Assembly: GCA_947044365.1 (NCBI GenBank)
Contig: OX345640.1
Coordinates: 7,550,410 to 7,614,409, forward strand
Length of the DNA stretch: 64,000 nt
Direction: 5' to 3'
Origin: Petrosia ficiformis
Lineage: Eukaryota; Porifera; Demospongiae; Haplosclerida; Petrosiidae
Below the pieces are notes generated by a model, which saw only the letters and a list, made by a program, of their open reading frames with translations, was not told the DNA's origin and did not search any database. How positions within the stretch are numbered: the stretch's first letter is position 1; each line of letters starts with the position of its first letter. This document shows, piece after piece, positions 23,616-36,300 of this stretch. Both the position numbers and the translations under genes were made by a program.

Positions 23616-25234
23616 TTATAATTCCTTATCAGGTATCTTAGTTTTAGAGGCCTTTTCTTCCTGATGTTTGTATTTATTTTCTTCCTGTTCTTCCTCAGAC
23701 GTTTCTTGCAGTTCTTCCTCAGACGTCTCTTTCTTTTCTTCCTGTCCTTTCTCGTGCTTTTCTTCCAGTTCTTCCTCAGACATCTCTTTCTTTGCTTCCT
23801 CTTCTTCATTAGACGTCTCTTTCTTTTCTTCTTGTTCTTCCTCAAACGTCTCTTTCTTTTCTTCTTGTTCTTCCTCAGACATGTCTTTCTTTTCTTCCTG
23901 TCCTTTCTCAAACGTCTCCTTCTTTTCTTCCTGTTCTTCCTCAAACGTCTCTTTCTTTTCTTCTTGTTCTTCCTCAGACATGTCTTTCTTTTCTTCCTGT
24001 CCTTTCTCATGCTTTTCTTCCTGTTCTTCCTCAGACGTTTTTTTCTTTTCTTCCGATTCTTCATCAGACATTTTATCCTTTTCTTCCCGTTCTTCCTTTT
24101 CTTCCTGTTCTTCCTCAGACCTCTCTTTCCTTTCTTCCCGTTCTTCCTTTTCTTCCAGTTCTTCCTCAGACCTCTCTTTCCTTTCTTCCCGTTCTTCCTT
24201 TTTTTCCAGTTCTTCCTCGGACCTCTCTTTCCTTTCTTCCAGTTCTTCCTCAGACCTCTCTTTCCTTTCTTCCCGTTCTTCCTTTTCTTCCAGTTCTTCC
24301 TCAGACCTCTCTTTCCTTTCTTCCAGTTCTTCCTCAGACCTCTCTTTCCTTTCTTCCCGTTCTTCCTTTTCTTCCTGTTCTTCCTCAGACCTCTCTTTCC
24401 TTTCTTCCCGTTCTTCCTTTTCGTCCAGTTCTTCCTCAGACCTCTCTTTCCTTTCTTCCCGTTCTTCCTTTTTTTCCTGTTCTTCCTCAAACGTTTTTTT
24501 CTTTTCTTCCAGTTCTTCCTCAGACCTCTCTTTCCTTTCTTCCCGTTCTTCCTTTTCTTTCTGTTCTTCCTCAGACCTCTCTTTCCTTTCTTCCTCAGAC
24601 GTTTTTTTCTGTTTTGCATTCTTTTTCTTCCCCTTTTTTTTCTTTTTGTCTTTCGCTTCTTTTTCTGCAATAATTTCATTAAAATCACCCAGGGGAATAG
24701 CACATGCACACTCTTCAATATCACATTCTCTCTCTAAGTGTTTGCACAGTTCTTTACACACTGGAATATACTCATTGGGACATCTAGTGCCTGACTTAGA
24801 GTTTGGATCGTTCGAGTCTTGCATCATTGTTAATCTAATGAGTTTGTCTTTTGGAACTATATTTTGTGATAAAACGTATATTGAAAGAGGACTTATGTAT
24901 TATAATTATTTTACTTAACATTGACTACTTTTAAATACCTAAAACACTTTCTGTTAAGTAATATAAAAGATGGGCATAAGTTGAGGTAGGCTAAGGTATA
25001 TATCCAGTTAATATCATGGTGATTAACCTGGTACGAAGCTTTATCAGATTATAGTTACATACATAACTAACTATAGAGAAGTTATTAATGTCATTAAAAA
25101 TCACAAAGTAATATCATTATACTACACCATTACAAACTACCTGCTCTCTTGTTTGAAGGAGATTTTGCAGCACTACCAACCAAAATAAAAACGGCTAGAA
25201 ACACTATTTTCATCTCCAGTATTTTCAAATTCAT
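23616..25234 (-). CDS. Predicted secretory-pathway protein: Cys-rich head, Lys/Glu repeat tail
   Basis: Two exons, 25141-25234 and 23616-24856, join in phase (donor g|gtagtt, acceptor aatatag) to 444 aa. Exon 1 is a signal peptide (MKIVFLAVFILVGSAAKS from the second ATG). A head with six Cys follows (RCPNEYIPVCKELCKHLE, then RECDIEECACA), close to the Kazal spacing C-x7-C-x10-C but with Leu where Kazal has Tyr and a longer last gap. About 330 residues are then imperfect 11- and 17-residue units rich in Glu and Lys (EERKERSEEEL, EEKKETFEEEQ), likely one long charged helix. The C-terminus is PDKEL, similar to but not matching the KDEL-type ER-retention pattern. Family not recognised. Other frames are open only because the repeat lacks stops. 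Confidence 0.75.
23690..24600. repeat. Coding minisatellite, 33/51-bp units
   Basis: Pyrimidine-rich on the + strand, built from 'tcttcctcagacctctcttt' and 'ccttttcttcc' blocks. Period is 33 bp with an optional 18-bp extension. It keeps three or more frames open at once. Confidence 0.9.
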
Positions 25235-26481
25235 TTTGCACTCCAAACCAACTGACCTTAACCAACAATAGGACAATAGATCGTAATAATGCTTAGTTTT
25301 TATGTACAATATGTATATACATGTAATATTTTAACTTCCTGGCTAATCAATTGCAAATCTACAGATACTCCATTTTCATTAGCTAAAAATTCTATGTACA
25401 TTCTTTGTGTGAAAAAGCATAGCATCGAAATTTTATCATAACTGCTTCCATTCATGAAATTTAAGAACTATCATCCTCCAAATATCAGAAATTTCATTCT
25501 TTGTACGTATAAGTACTTCATGAATCTTTATGGTAATCGATTTGGTACTGTTCTAGCAATCGATTTGTAGAAACTTATTACCACTGAGTTCTGTAGCAAT
25601 AGTCCTTATTACCACTGAGTTCTGTAGCAATAGTCCTTATTACAACTGAGTTCTGTGGCAATAGTCCTTATTACCACTGAGTTCTGTGGTAATAGTCCTT
25701 ATTACCACTGAGTTCTGTGGTAATAGTCCTTATTACCACCGAAGTCTGTGGCAATAGTTCTTACTTCCACTGAGTTCTGTGACAACAGACCTTATTACCA
25801 CTGAGTTCTGTGGCAATAGCTTTAGTACCACCGAAGTCTCTGGCAATAGTCCTTATTAGGTGGGATATAGTAATTACATGGATTGTTACATACATAAACT
25901 ACTACCATTTCCTTACGACTGCATAATTAGATGGATGGTGAGATGGTGGTAACTTCTTCAATTATTTAATTATCATTCTACTGACATAGTAATATTCATT
26001 AAATTATATATATGACCAATGAGATTGCAGGAACAGAATCCCCTATACACCACTTCTAGCAGCCTTAACAGTGCAATACACTCACGATCGAGTGGGGCCG
26101 ATAAAGTACTCCATTACATAATACACTGTAGATGTAACTAATACAGTGTACTGTAGCTCATGTTGTGTTAATAATTATTATTATAGTGAAAATACTATTA
26201 GCAATTATAATTACAAATGAGACAATTATCAGTGAATTTTAAAAGTAATAAAAATACAAAGAGTTTGATTACCAATATAGTGCATATTTGAGAAATAAAT
26301 AATGATAAAAATGAAATTCAACCCAAGTCTCATAACAGATGGATGTATGCACACACACACACACCGCTTCATACAGCCAGAAGATTTATTGCATGAAACT
26401 TACTTAATTCTGTAATGAATGCTGGAATAACAGCAATGGATTATTTAATTAATTATTGTTGATATCGTCTACAGAACTGTG
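25235..26481. other. Intergenic between two leftward genes
   Basis: Holds the minisatellite at 25575-25858 and a CA tract at 26351-26364. An AATAAA on the - strand (26385-26390) lies about 90 bp after the pantothenate kinase stop and is a likely poly(A) signal. Confidence 0.6.
25575..25858. repeat. 31-bp minisatellite
   Basis: About nine tandem units of TTATTACCACTGAGTTCTGT plus GGCAATAGTCC, with scattered substitutions. No protein or RNA signal is seen. Confidence 0.95.
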
Positions 26482-29400
26482 TCACTCAGAGTCGGAATAT
26501 TTATCTTCGTTTTGTTTTTCTTCTGATATTTCGTCTAGTTTTAGTAACATGCTACCAAGTGCTCCGAAATATCCTTCATGCTTTAAAAACAGTGCTTTGA
26601 TTGAGCCTTGAGACCAGTACTCCATTGCATAGGCTAACATGCGAGTCGATAACTCATTATTACATAGATAGTTTCCAACGAATACAACTCTATCAACTCC
26701 CTGTATAAAAGAGGAGGAAATTTTAAAAACTTACCATACCTAAGTTTACATACTATGATGGGAGCTACACTTTAATAAGGCGATAGTCAACTGTACTTCT
26801 AAGTAGTACTATAGCATTAAAGGTCATTCATGTTCACCATGAATTCAGAAAAATGTTCATAACTTTAGTTTGGAATGTCCAACAATCTTTTTACTTGCAC
26901 CATTTTCATATAATAGTCCTTCCTGTTCTTTTTTGTGTAGTTCAAATTTCAATCCATTGCTTCATTATTGAGTTACAGTATAATCATATATTAAACTTAT
27001 GACATTAAACTATACACTATATTACATATAAAGTCGTCACATCATAATTTTGAGGACATTGTGAATGTGAACAGACTACTGTAATGTGTGAATTCCATTA
27101 CATTTGTATGTGATAGCATAGTACTAAGGTGTAATACTGTGTAGTACATTCAAAGTACAGTGTACTTGCTATAAGTTCTGTTCACATTCACGATGACCTC
27201 AAAATTAAGCTGTGATGACTTTATATGTATATGTACTGTAATGTATAGTTTAATGTTATAAAGTTAATACATGATTATACTGTAACTCAATAATGAATTA
27301 ATGGATTGAAATTTAATATACACAAGGAAAAATAATACGTTGTTGTTCATTCCAAACTGAAGTTGAAGAATGACAATTAATAAAGTTACATGTAGTTATA
27401 ACTTACCACAATTGACGCACACATTCTTGCTATAGCTCCGATATTGTTTGATACAGTCACTAAAGTGGCATGAGCTAGGTCAGCAGGTGATGCATTATCC
27501 CGTTTCTCTTTAATCATCATGTGACCAAAACTGAATAAGATAATTAAAATATTCGATATACACACAGACACACACACGCCTACACACACAAGACACAGAC
27601 ACATACATGACACAGACACAGACACACACCTACACACACAACTACACACACAGACAGACACAGACACATACACACACACACCTACACACACACAGACACA
27701 GACCTACACACACAAGACACGGACACATACACCTACACACACAGACAGACACAGACCTACACACACAAGACACGGATACATACACCTACACACACAGACA
27801 GACACAGACCTACACATACAAGACATGGACACCTACACACACAGACAGACACAGACACATACATACATACACTCACCTTGATGCCACCACATCTCCTGAT
27901 AATCCAAATCTCGTATAGTCTCCACCATATATATCTCTAACCATCTTATCAACATTTGTATTATCACCTTTCTCTGCTAGCGTAATAGCATCTTGAAAAT
28001 TTTCAGTACCAGTTAATAATGAACATAATCCTAGGAATGTACCCCCACCAACGCTAGTTCCTGAAGAAGTATGATGGATAAATACATCTAATCTAATCCC
28101 TAGTATAAACATTATCTTGTTTTCTGATAATGTGAACATCCATTCAGCCATCTACCTAACAGTCATGTGTACATCTATCCATCTGTCCATCCATCCATTC
28201 ATTAACTGTACTGCCATCCATCAATCCATCCATCCATCTATCTAACAGTCATGCGTGTACATCTACCCATCCATCCATTTGTCCATCCATCAATTCATCC
28301 ATCCACCCATCCATCCTTTCATCCATCCATCCATCCATCAATCCACCCACCCATCTATCTAACAGTCAAGTGTACATCTATCTATCCATCCATCCATCCA
28401 TCCATCCATCCATCCATCCATTCATCCATCCTTTCATCCATCCTTTCATCCATCCATCGATCCATCCATCCATTCATCCATCCATAAATCCATTTATCTC
28501 ACCTCCTATACGTTTGAACTCACGAGGAGACAGTACATGTAATACACTGACACCAGATCCAATATTAACTATAATATAAGGATTTGAATCGGGATCAAAA
28601 GGAAATATTACTTTTGAAGCAACTTCGGGTTTCATAGGATTCGTCCAGTAATAACAATCCTCAGGACAGTTTTGACTGAAGTAACGTACTCCTTGGATTA
28701 GAGATTCCATTTCATCGTATTTATGTAACTCAATACCTAATTTCTGTGTGTGAGATATTGAGACATATAGCTGAATGTCGCTCATAAAAGATGGATAATT
28801 ATAATAATTATAATAATAAATTGTGTGCTTTAATACGCAAACTCGTAATAATTTTAACTTGGAAAATGTGGTTCAGATATCACATCCAGTCTACGTAGTG
28901 TTGTTTTAGTTAAACATGACTAAAACCTCTTTTAGTAAGGTATTGTGACTTTTAGTCAACTAAATTACAAGTCTACTGTAATAACTATAACTAACTAAAA
29001 TGAAAATTGGCCAATAATGGACACCTTTAGTTTGTTAACTAAAATATCAATATTTCAATATTTCAATACGTATCACATATCCCTAGTTTCTACATACACA
29101 GAAACAAAACATGTGCAATTATTATGGAAATTAAATGACGGCAGAGAAGTTTCTCGCTTCATGTTGCTGGTTTTCTAGGGTTGTAGATCAGAGAACGAAC
29201 AATAAAAACACAGAGGTTGCTGTCATAAACATCTATTGTATGAAACTACTTACAGCAAAATGGTGAGCTAATTTTACAAGAAGGAATTCAAACAATTTAT
29301 GATGAGCAAACAAGCGAATATTTGAATATTCCTAAACGGCAGTATTTGTTTCAGGCCTAATGTATACCCCATGTAAGTGTGTTCTATCCACTCTGAGGCA

Positions 29401-32400
29401 AAGCCATACATGGGTTGAACACATTACGATTTGTGAACATGCATAAAAGCAATATTCATTAGTTTAGGAAGTGACTATTAGAATGCCAAGAAGCATTATT
29501 CATTTTAGCCCTACTAAATTTAATTACATAGATTATTGAATTATAAATTCCAGGCCTTATATTCAGTAACAATAGCCTCATTGTTTTAGAGCAATTGTTT
29601 GACGATTAGCTTAGCAAAACTAATCTGATTATTATCACATGCTAACAATAAGTGAGGCCAATAAGCATATGGCTTCACACGTTAAGTGATTCATAACATG
29701 CCCTAAAACAATAAACTGATTTTATTACAATAACAGTTTGTTAATATCTACGAGACTATGGCTTCACGCACATGGTAAGTGCAAGGGGACTACTTCACTT
29801 AATCGCATAATTATTCTTCATCGCTGTATTAATGGAGTAGCTGTCTGATGAAATCAAGTGCTGACTACTGCTTCCCTGAAGACTGACATCTCTTCTGCTA
29901 ATATATTTTTAGTAGTATTTAAGTATAGAATTTCAATGTACGAACTAATGCGTGTTTCAACTACAATTTCTTTCATTACAGAATCCACACTAGTATTTTT
30001 TTACTTTACTTCCTGTTGTTTACATGTACATAAATATATAGACACTTCATGTATAAAAATTGTATCATATTTATAGGATCAAAAGACTTGTACATGTACT
30101 ACACACTTGTGCTTGTACGAATTTGTGTATGTACTTGAAATTGTACAATTATGTACATGTACATGTACTACACACTTGTGCTTGTATGAATTTGTGTATG
30201 TACTTGAAAGTGTACAATTATCTACATATACATGTACACACTTGTACATGTACATGTACTTGTAAATGTACAATACTGGACTGTACATGTACATATACAG
30301 ATCAAACGCTTACTTTTCACTACAATTTTGTATCTAAAAAGCTTAATAAATGTGGCGATTATTGAGCTTCTTACTTCTTTAATAACAAAATTCCATTGAC
30401 TTCCAGTGCCAAATGGTGGAATGACAATGAATTAAAGATAAGCATTTGATCAAAGTGCGAAAATGTCCCCTTTCAAACCAAGGTCACATTATTACCTGAT
30501 GAAAATCATCTTCAAATTTGAATGCCCCTCCTCCTGTAGCACAAACAACTTTTGAAAACTTTCCTAATCCATTCTCTGTTACCATATTCATAAAACCAAC
30601 CATCCTATTTGTATCAAATTTAATAAAATGTAGTGTCCCTTTTTGACCTCCAAGTTCATGTGAGTGTAATTCCAAATGTTCATCTCGAATTCCTGAAGAG
30701 CCATATTTCAGAGTTGATTTTAGAAATTCTCTCATGGCAGCTATCCCTTCAGATTCTTCTTCATTGACTCCATTAGCTCTTGGACAATCAAAATAAACAC
30801 ATTTTACTAATGAGCCACCAATATCAACTCCAAACCACTGTGTATCTAAGAGTAAGTAACCATAGCAACTATATTTTATAGAGATGAGATATCTAAACTA
30901 ATTTATGGGACACTTGATAACATGCTCTACATCAGCTGGTTAGGATGTAGATATCATCGCGTTTTGCTCAAATGTACATGTACTTGTACATGTATATGTT
31001 ATATACATGTACTTGTACATGTATATGTATATAACATACTATAATTATGCATGTATGTGTTTATCTTCTTGATATCAAATCTCATTCGCTTACCAGTACA
31101 AACAGCAAGTACTTAAATGATAAAGTTTGATTGAAATTTCACCCTCTGAATGATCTGTTTTTGCACACAAGGTATCAGTATATCACAATAAGAGATATAT
31201 TGTAACAATCATGTGATCATCATGTGATCATCATATAATAAAAATGGAATTCTCAGTTATAATTATATTTGGTTGAAATTTAGTATCACTTCTACAATGA
31301 GCTATTCAAATCTTTGTACTGCACCATAAATCTAATAGAACATGGACACATTTATAACGAACATTTAAAGGTCTACATGTACAATGAGGAGCAGAATGTT
31401 ATTACTAAAGTCTGTTTACATTCATGATGACCTCAGCATTAGGACTTCATAGTGTATAGTTTAATGTCATAAGGTTAATACATGATTATATTGCAACTCA
31501 ATAATGAAGTAATGAATTGAATATTGACATAATATTATGTGTATACAAAAAGAACAGGAGGCAGTGTTTTTGATAAGCTTATATGGTGCACCATTAGACC
31601 AATGAGCTTCTTATTTGGCACTGCACAGTTCTCTCTTTGGGCCAGTTAATTATGATTATGATTATATTGTCACTAACAGCATTAACTGTTTGTTAATTGG
31701 CTCAAGATGTATTCCCAATGGCTCACACACTAACTATTATTGAGCCAATTTGGCCCATGTTTCAAAATTTATCAAAAACTTTGACAGGAAGGATAATTAT
31801 ATGAAATCGGTACAGGTGAATATATTGCTGGTCATTCTAAAGCTATATATAAACATTTCTCTCAAAGTCATGGTGAACGTGAATGTCTTCTGTAATTAAA
31901 AGCTTTGCCTTGCAAACCCAAAAATGTCACATTGATTGTTAACCTAATATTTGTTCTGGATCTTGTCAGATATCCGACTCCATAGCGAAAAAAAGGGGGT
32001 GTGGCTACAAGTCACGAAATAATACGTGACACAGCTCTCATGATCCTGTTATGAAATCCAATATGATTGTTTACCCAATGACAGGGGTGGCCTAGGTCAT
32101 ATGTTGCAAGGGCCCCTAAAGTGGTTAAGTGTAGCAAATACAATATGTAAAATTCCCAACGTCTTGAGCTTAAAAGTTTTTTTTTATAAAAATGCAAATT
32201 CTTGTGTATGATTGTGGCCATACGTCCATTACTTGCCCCAGTGGAGTGGGTATCTGACATGATCCTCTCTTCCAACTATATATACCAATGAAACTGACAC
32301 ATACTACATGTAGAGTTACTTACCAAGTCTGATCTTAGTAATAGACTCAGTAGTGGAGAAAACAGTTGATTGTAAACTTGGTGGGTCAGAGACAGGTGAT

Positions 32401-32420
32401 TCCGCGAAAGTAGTATCCAT
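26482..32420 (-). CDS. PANK: Pantothenate kinase
   Basis: Six in-phase exons, 32324-32420, 30496-30845, 28503-28743, 27877-28060, 27407-27530 and 26482-26700, give 404 aa. Catalyses the ATP-dependent phosphorylation of pantothenate, the first and controlling step of CoA synthesis. The kinase core starts at [12 protein letters not shown] and has [11 protein letters not shown] (the Glu region used as catalytic base in human PANKs), [55 protein letters not shown] and VFVGNYL, ending [11 protein letters not shown]. The N-terminal extension is short (about 33 residues), so no organelle signal can be claimed. Introns hold CATC and CA tracts and nested MITEs. Confidence 0.96.
26737..27175. mobile_element. 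MITE (TACCTGACTT family) split by a second MITE
   Basis: The left part 26737-26818 and right part 27079-27175 match 12773-13007. The sequence between them belongs to another family, so the second element inserted into the first. It lies in the last pantothenate kinase intron. Confidence 0.75.
26819..27078 (+). mobile_element. MITE (AAAGGTCATTCATGTTCAC family), nested copy
   Basis: Starts 'aaaggtcattcatgttcac' and ends 'gacattgtgaatgtgaacag', imperfect inverted ends. Internal landmarks 'tccattgcttcattattgag' and 'ttacagtataatcat' recur at 27174-27371 (-), 31408-31900 (-), 39960-40165 (-), 45508-45720 (+), 48863-49105 (-) and 59280-59520 (+). Confidence 0.78.
27174..27371 (-). mobile_element. 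MITE (AAAGGTCATTC family), reverse copy
   Basis: Reverse-oriented copy beginning 'ttctgttcacattcacgatg', abutting the right end of the split MITE. Confidence 0.7.
28160..28495. repeat. CATC tract in a pantothenate kinase intron
   Basis: Imperfect (CATC)n with 'ctaacagtca-g-gtacatcta' spacers, ending right beside the exon 3 donor at 28502. Confidence 0.95.
31408..31900 (-). mobile_element. MITE (AAAGGTCATTC family) interrupted by another repeat
   Basis: Outer parts match the AAAGGTCATTC family in reverse. The block 31561-31781 between them belongs to the GTTTTTGATAAGC family. 'acagga' occurs on both sides of the insertion and may be a target duplication. In pantothenate kinase intron 1. Confidence 0.7.
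31561..31781 (+). mobile_element. Dispersed repeat (GTTTTTGATAAGC family), nested copy
   Basis: Near-full copy, from 'cagtgtttttgataagc' to 'tttggcccatgtttcaaaa'. Confidence 0.75.
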
Positions 32421-33322
32421 TTAGACTGAGAATGGTCTTCAGACAATTATTAGGTGCCTTATAAAAGCTAAAAAGGTTCGATAGTGGCGAGTGTAGTCGG
32501 TCCACTCCTTTTAAAATACATGCAAGACATGTGTGGTTAAATTCCCCGGATATGACCACACGCCTATAGATTACGGAAGTAGAAATCCGGGGTATACTAC
32601 ATTACTAATAACATTAGTCAAATTTTTCTTATAATTATATATATATATATATAATTATATACATATATTATATATTATATTATATATGAAATCATTGTGA
32701 ACAAAATATGTAGTTTATAGTTACAACACACCTTACTGTGATTACGTGTTTTAATGTAGCATGAGGGCAAGTCAATAAAGGTTGAGTTTACATAATGCAT
32801 GAGCTGCAGCGAAGTGCGTTATGTAAATGAGACATTTATTGACTGCCCAAGTGCTACATTAAAACATACAATCCACTGTCAAGTGTGTTATAAGTGATTT
32901 ATTGACGATCTAGTGAACTACCACTTTGGTGGAGCAGCTTCGTTAGTAAAGGTGAGCAAAGTGTGCAATAAGTGATTTAATGTTCAATCATGTGACACAT
33001 TATCTGCACTCTGATTGGCCACAGGATCAACAATTAATAATAATTATTACATTTCTTAACTAAACATATGATGTATGCATCACATGATGTCATCATGTAC
33101 CTCAGTCTGTCGACATAGTGTATACATAATTACCCTCGTTATATCGTTAATTAGTCACATTTGTTTATGAGATTATCAAATAATATTAATATTTATTATG
33201 ATGACGGCATATTTTATATTGTACAATAATGAATAGAATATTGAATTTCCTTTCATAATTATAAATAGATACTATATGTACATCATTGATTGTGCACTAA
33301 TTAATGAGATAAATTAAGCTAA
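32421..33322. other. Between HPDL and pantothenate kinase; holds a foldback
   Basis: Should contain the pantothenate kinase promoter. It has a TA tract (32638-32690) and the foldback at 32747-32866. A stretch at about 32945-33065 ('gaggtgagcaa ... ctgattggccaca') recurs at about 58840-58930, so it is a dispersed repeat. Confidence 0.55.
32747..32866. mobile_element. Foldback inverted repeat
   Basis: The left arm 'tgttttaatgtagca' then 'gggcaagtcaataaa' is mirrored by 'tttattgactgccc' then 'tgctacattaaaaca' across a loop of about 50 bp. No coding content. A MITE is likely. Confidence 0.75.
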
Positions 33323-36300
33323 TTAATATTTATTAATGACAGGATCCACACTTTGTTGTGAAGTGATATGAATGTCCAATGCCTTCCATAAAGCTGATAT
33401 ATTCCCAGCACCAAATCCTCTGGCTCCCCCACGTCTGGTGATAATTTCCAGGAAGAATGTGTCTGGATCAAACAATCCATAACTAAACACTTGTAATAAA
33501 TATCTAAAAGAGTTGAGGAACAATAATATATCTGAAAGAAGCCGTATGGCTGATATATTGTCTGGAACTCGTAAATATTTAATATCTATTTTTCATAAGA
33601 AACTTGTTTTTGATATATTTTGCGGTTCGGGGCAGATTGCGTAACCTTTCTCACATTGGCAACATAATGTGTACTGAGCACTGAGCACTGAATCTAAGAA
33701 ATACACTGTTTAATGGAATGGTCATCAGTAGATATGATGGGTTTGAAAAAACCAAGCGATACAGTAACATGCTCTCTATTGAGTGTCTCTAATTGTAGAT
33801 ATCAAAGGGCTGAGTCCTTAAGTGCAGAAATAGGTATCCTTTAGCCTACTGTAAATTGGAATAGAAAACTACATGATATTAATACATACAGTGTACATGT
33901 AACATTGTAGCTTAGTAGTCGTCTTTGCCCTCCATGTGGTGCCATAATGTGTAATGGTGGGCATGATTTTTAGCTTTAATTGTACTTCATGGATTTAGCG
34001 TGCAGTAGCATTCAGTTGCATCAACATTCATGGAAGGCCAGCCACAGTAGTTCTATTATTTAGTGAGTGACAAGTAGCAGTTACTATAGTACAAATTACA
34101 AATGAATCTTACTTTATTTTCTCATCAGATCCATCTTGTTCTATTTCAGTATCAATCAGGATAGAGTTCTCTTTTAACAAGTCCAAATCTTCACCAGTAT
34201 TTTTGATAGCTGACAACTTCTCCATCTTTAGAAATTTTAGAATATATACAGTACAATAAATTATAATAATAACTGTTATTCATAACAATGAGCTTCCCTA
34301 GCTCTGGATAATTAACAAGGTATGTAGTACCCACTATACGTACATGCAGTACTAAATACTATAAAACCTTCATAAAAATTTAACGTTAGTACATACGTAT
34401 ATAAGTTATTGAGTTACAGTATAATCATGTATAAAGCTTACTCCATTAAACTATATACACATGTACTATATAGTATATGGTATGGTACACATCACAGACT
34501 AATCATGAATATGAACAGACTTCATTGTATATCTCTCACTTCTCTCACCATTGAATAATATTCTGGTGGAGGTGTTATGAATGAAATCCCAAGATTACGA
34601 AGACCTGATACAGTGTGTGTTATATCTTCAGTATGAAAAGCTATGTGTTGTATTCCAGGACCACCATTATGATCTAGAAATGTCTGCACCTGATTACGAC
34701 CTATGTGATGTAACTTCATGACTACAGATGTACAAAACTGTTACATAATGTTGTTATTTGATGTTTTTTCATGATCAAAAATGCAATTTGCAGAAACTGT
34801 GAGCATTTCAGTGTTCTCTGGAAACTCACAGGACCATAGGCATGTACATGTACATGTACATACTGTATCATACAAGTACATGCAAAGCACATGCAAAGTA
34901 CATGTACATGTACATACAATGTATCATACAAGTACATGCAAAGCACATGTAAGTACATGTACATGTACATACTGTATCATACAAGTACATGCAAAGCACA
35001 TGCAAAGTACATGTACATGTAAGTACATGTACATGTACATACAATGTATCATACAAGTACATGTAAAGCACATGCAAAGTACATGTACATGTACATACAA
35101 TGTATCATACAAGGACATGCAAAACACATGCAAACTACATGCAAAGTACATTGTACACACACTGTGTATCATACAAGTACATTGAAAGTACATGTACATG
35201 TACATGTACATAAACTGTATCATACAAGTACATGGAAAGCACATGTACATGTATACACACTGTGTATCATACATCTAAAGTACTATCTTTCCCAATAGTC
35301 TTTCCCACAGGAAGGTAATTGGTAAATAATGGTTAATTAGATTAGAGTTATACAATTAATCACAGACAAATCAAATTAAGGGTATACATGTACATACATG
35401 TACACATGTATGCGCATGTACACATGTATGTACACATGTATGTACATGTACACATGTATGTACATTTACATGTACGTATGTACATGTACACATGTACATT
35501 GTATGTACATGTACATGTATGTTAGGGCTGGGAAAAAGGTTCGAATATTTGAACCTTCGTTCATTTACTACGCATTCGAAGCTAAATTTCTCCCTTCGAA
35601 GCTTCGCTGCCACGCCCACTTCAATGTTTGCACATGTGCACTTTTGCAATCTAAACGTGTGGTTAAAATTGTGGGTGTGTCCAAGAAAAGTTGAGGCCGA
35701 GTTGTTGGCTGTTTCTGCCTAAATTTTCATTCAAGCGATGCTAAATCCAAGTAGAAATAGTGACAGGAACAAGACTAGTACTTATTATGAAGCAATAATC
35801 CAGTTTTGGAGGCATTATATTGCCAAACAAGGTAAGAGCAACATTGATAATAACACATGCGAACCTTCGAAGGTTCGTTCATTTTTGCCGATGAAGCTTC
35901 AAAGGTTATTTTTCTACCTTCGTCCCAGCCCTAATGTATGTACATGTGTACATGTACATACATGTACACATGTATGTACATGGTAATTACCTGCGTTAGG
36001 TAATGGTTCTGCAAATATCAGTTGAACAGGTGGATCACTGATAGAGTCAAACTCCACCCCTTTCTCCGAACACATCCAATACTGCATTGCTGATAATCTC
36101 ATGCCATTACTACCTTCTAAAATAAATCCATTTCCATCTTTAGTATTGATGAATCTTGTCTCCACAAATCCAAGACAATCTTTATACCTTTAATAAAAGT
36201 AAAGCAAGTTTAATGTCTCAAACTAGAAGGAAAGTCAATGTTAGCTTAAAGCAGTTTAGTACGTACAAAGTGCATGGGTCTGAGGTCATGCCCCCCCAGA

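Noticed and set aside
23664..24918. Long open frames antisense to and out of phase with the charged-repeat gene
   Set aside because: They are Phe/Leu- or Ser/Phe-only translations of the same minisatellite; the repeat lacks stops in several frames. Only the - strand frame with a signal-peptide exon and Cys head makes sense.
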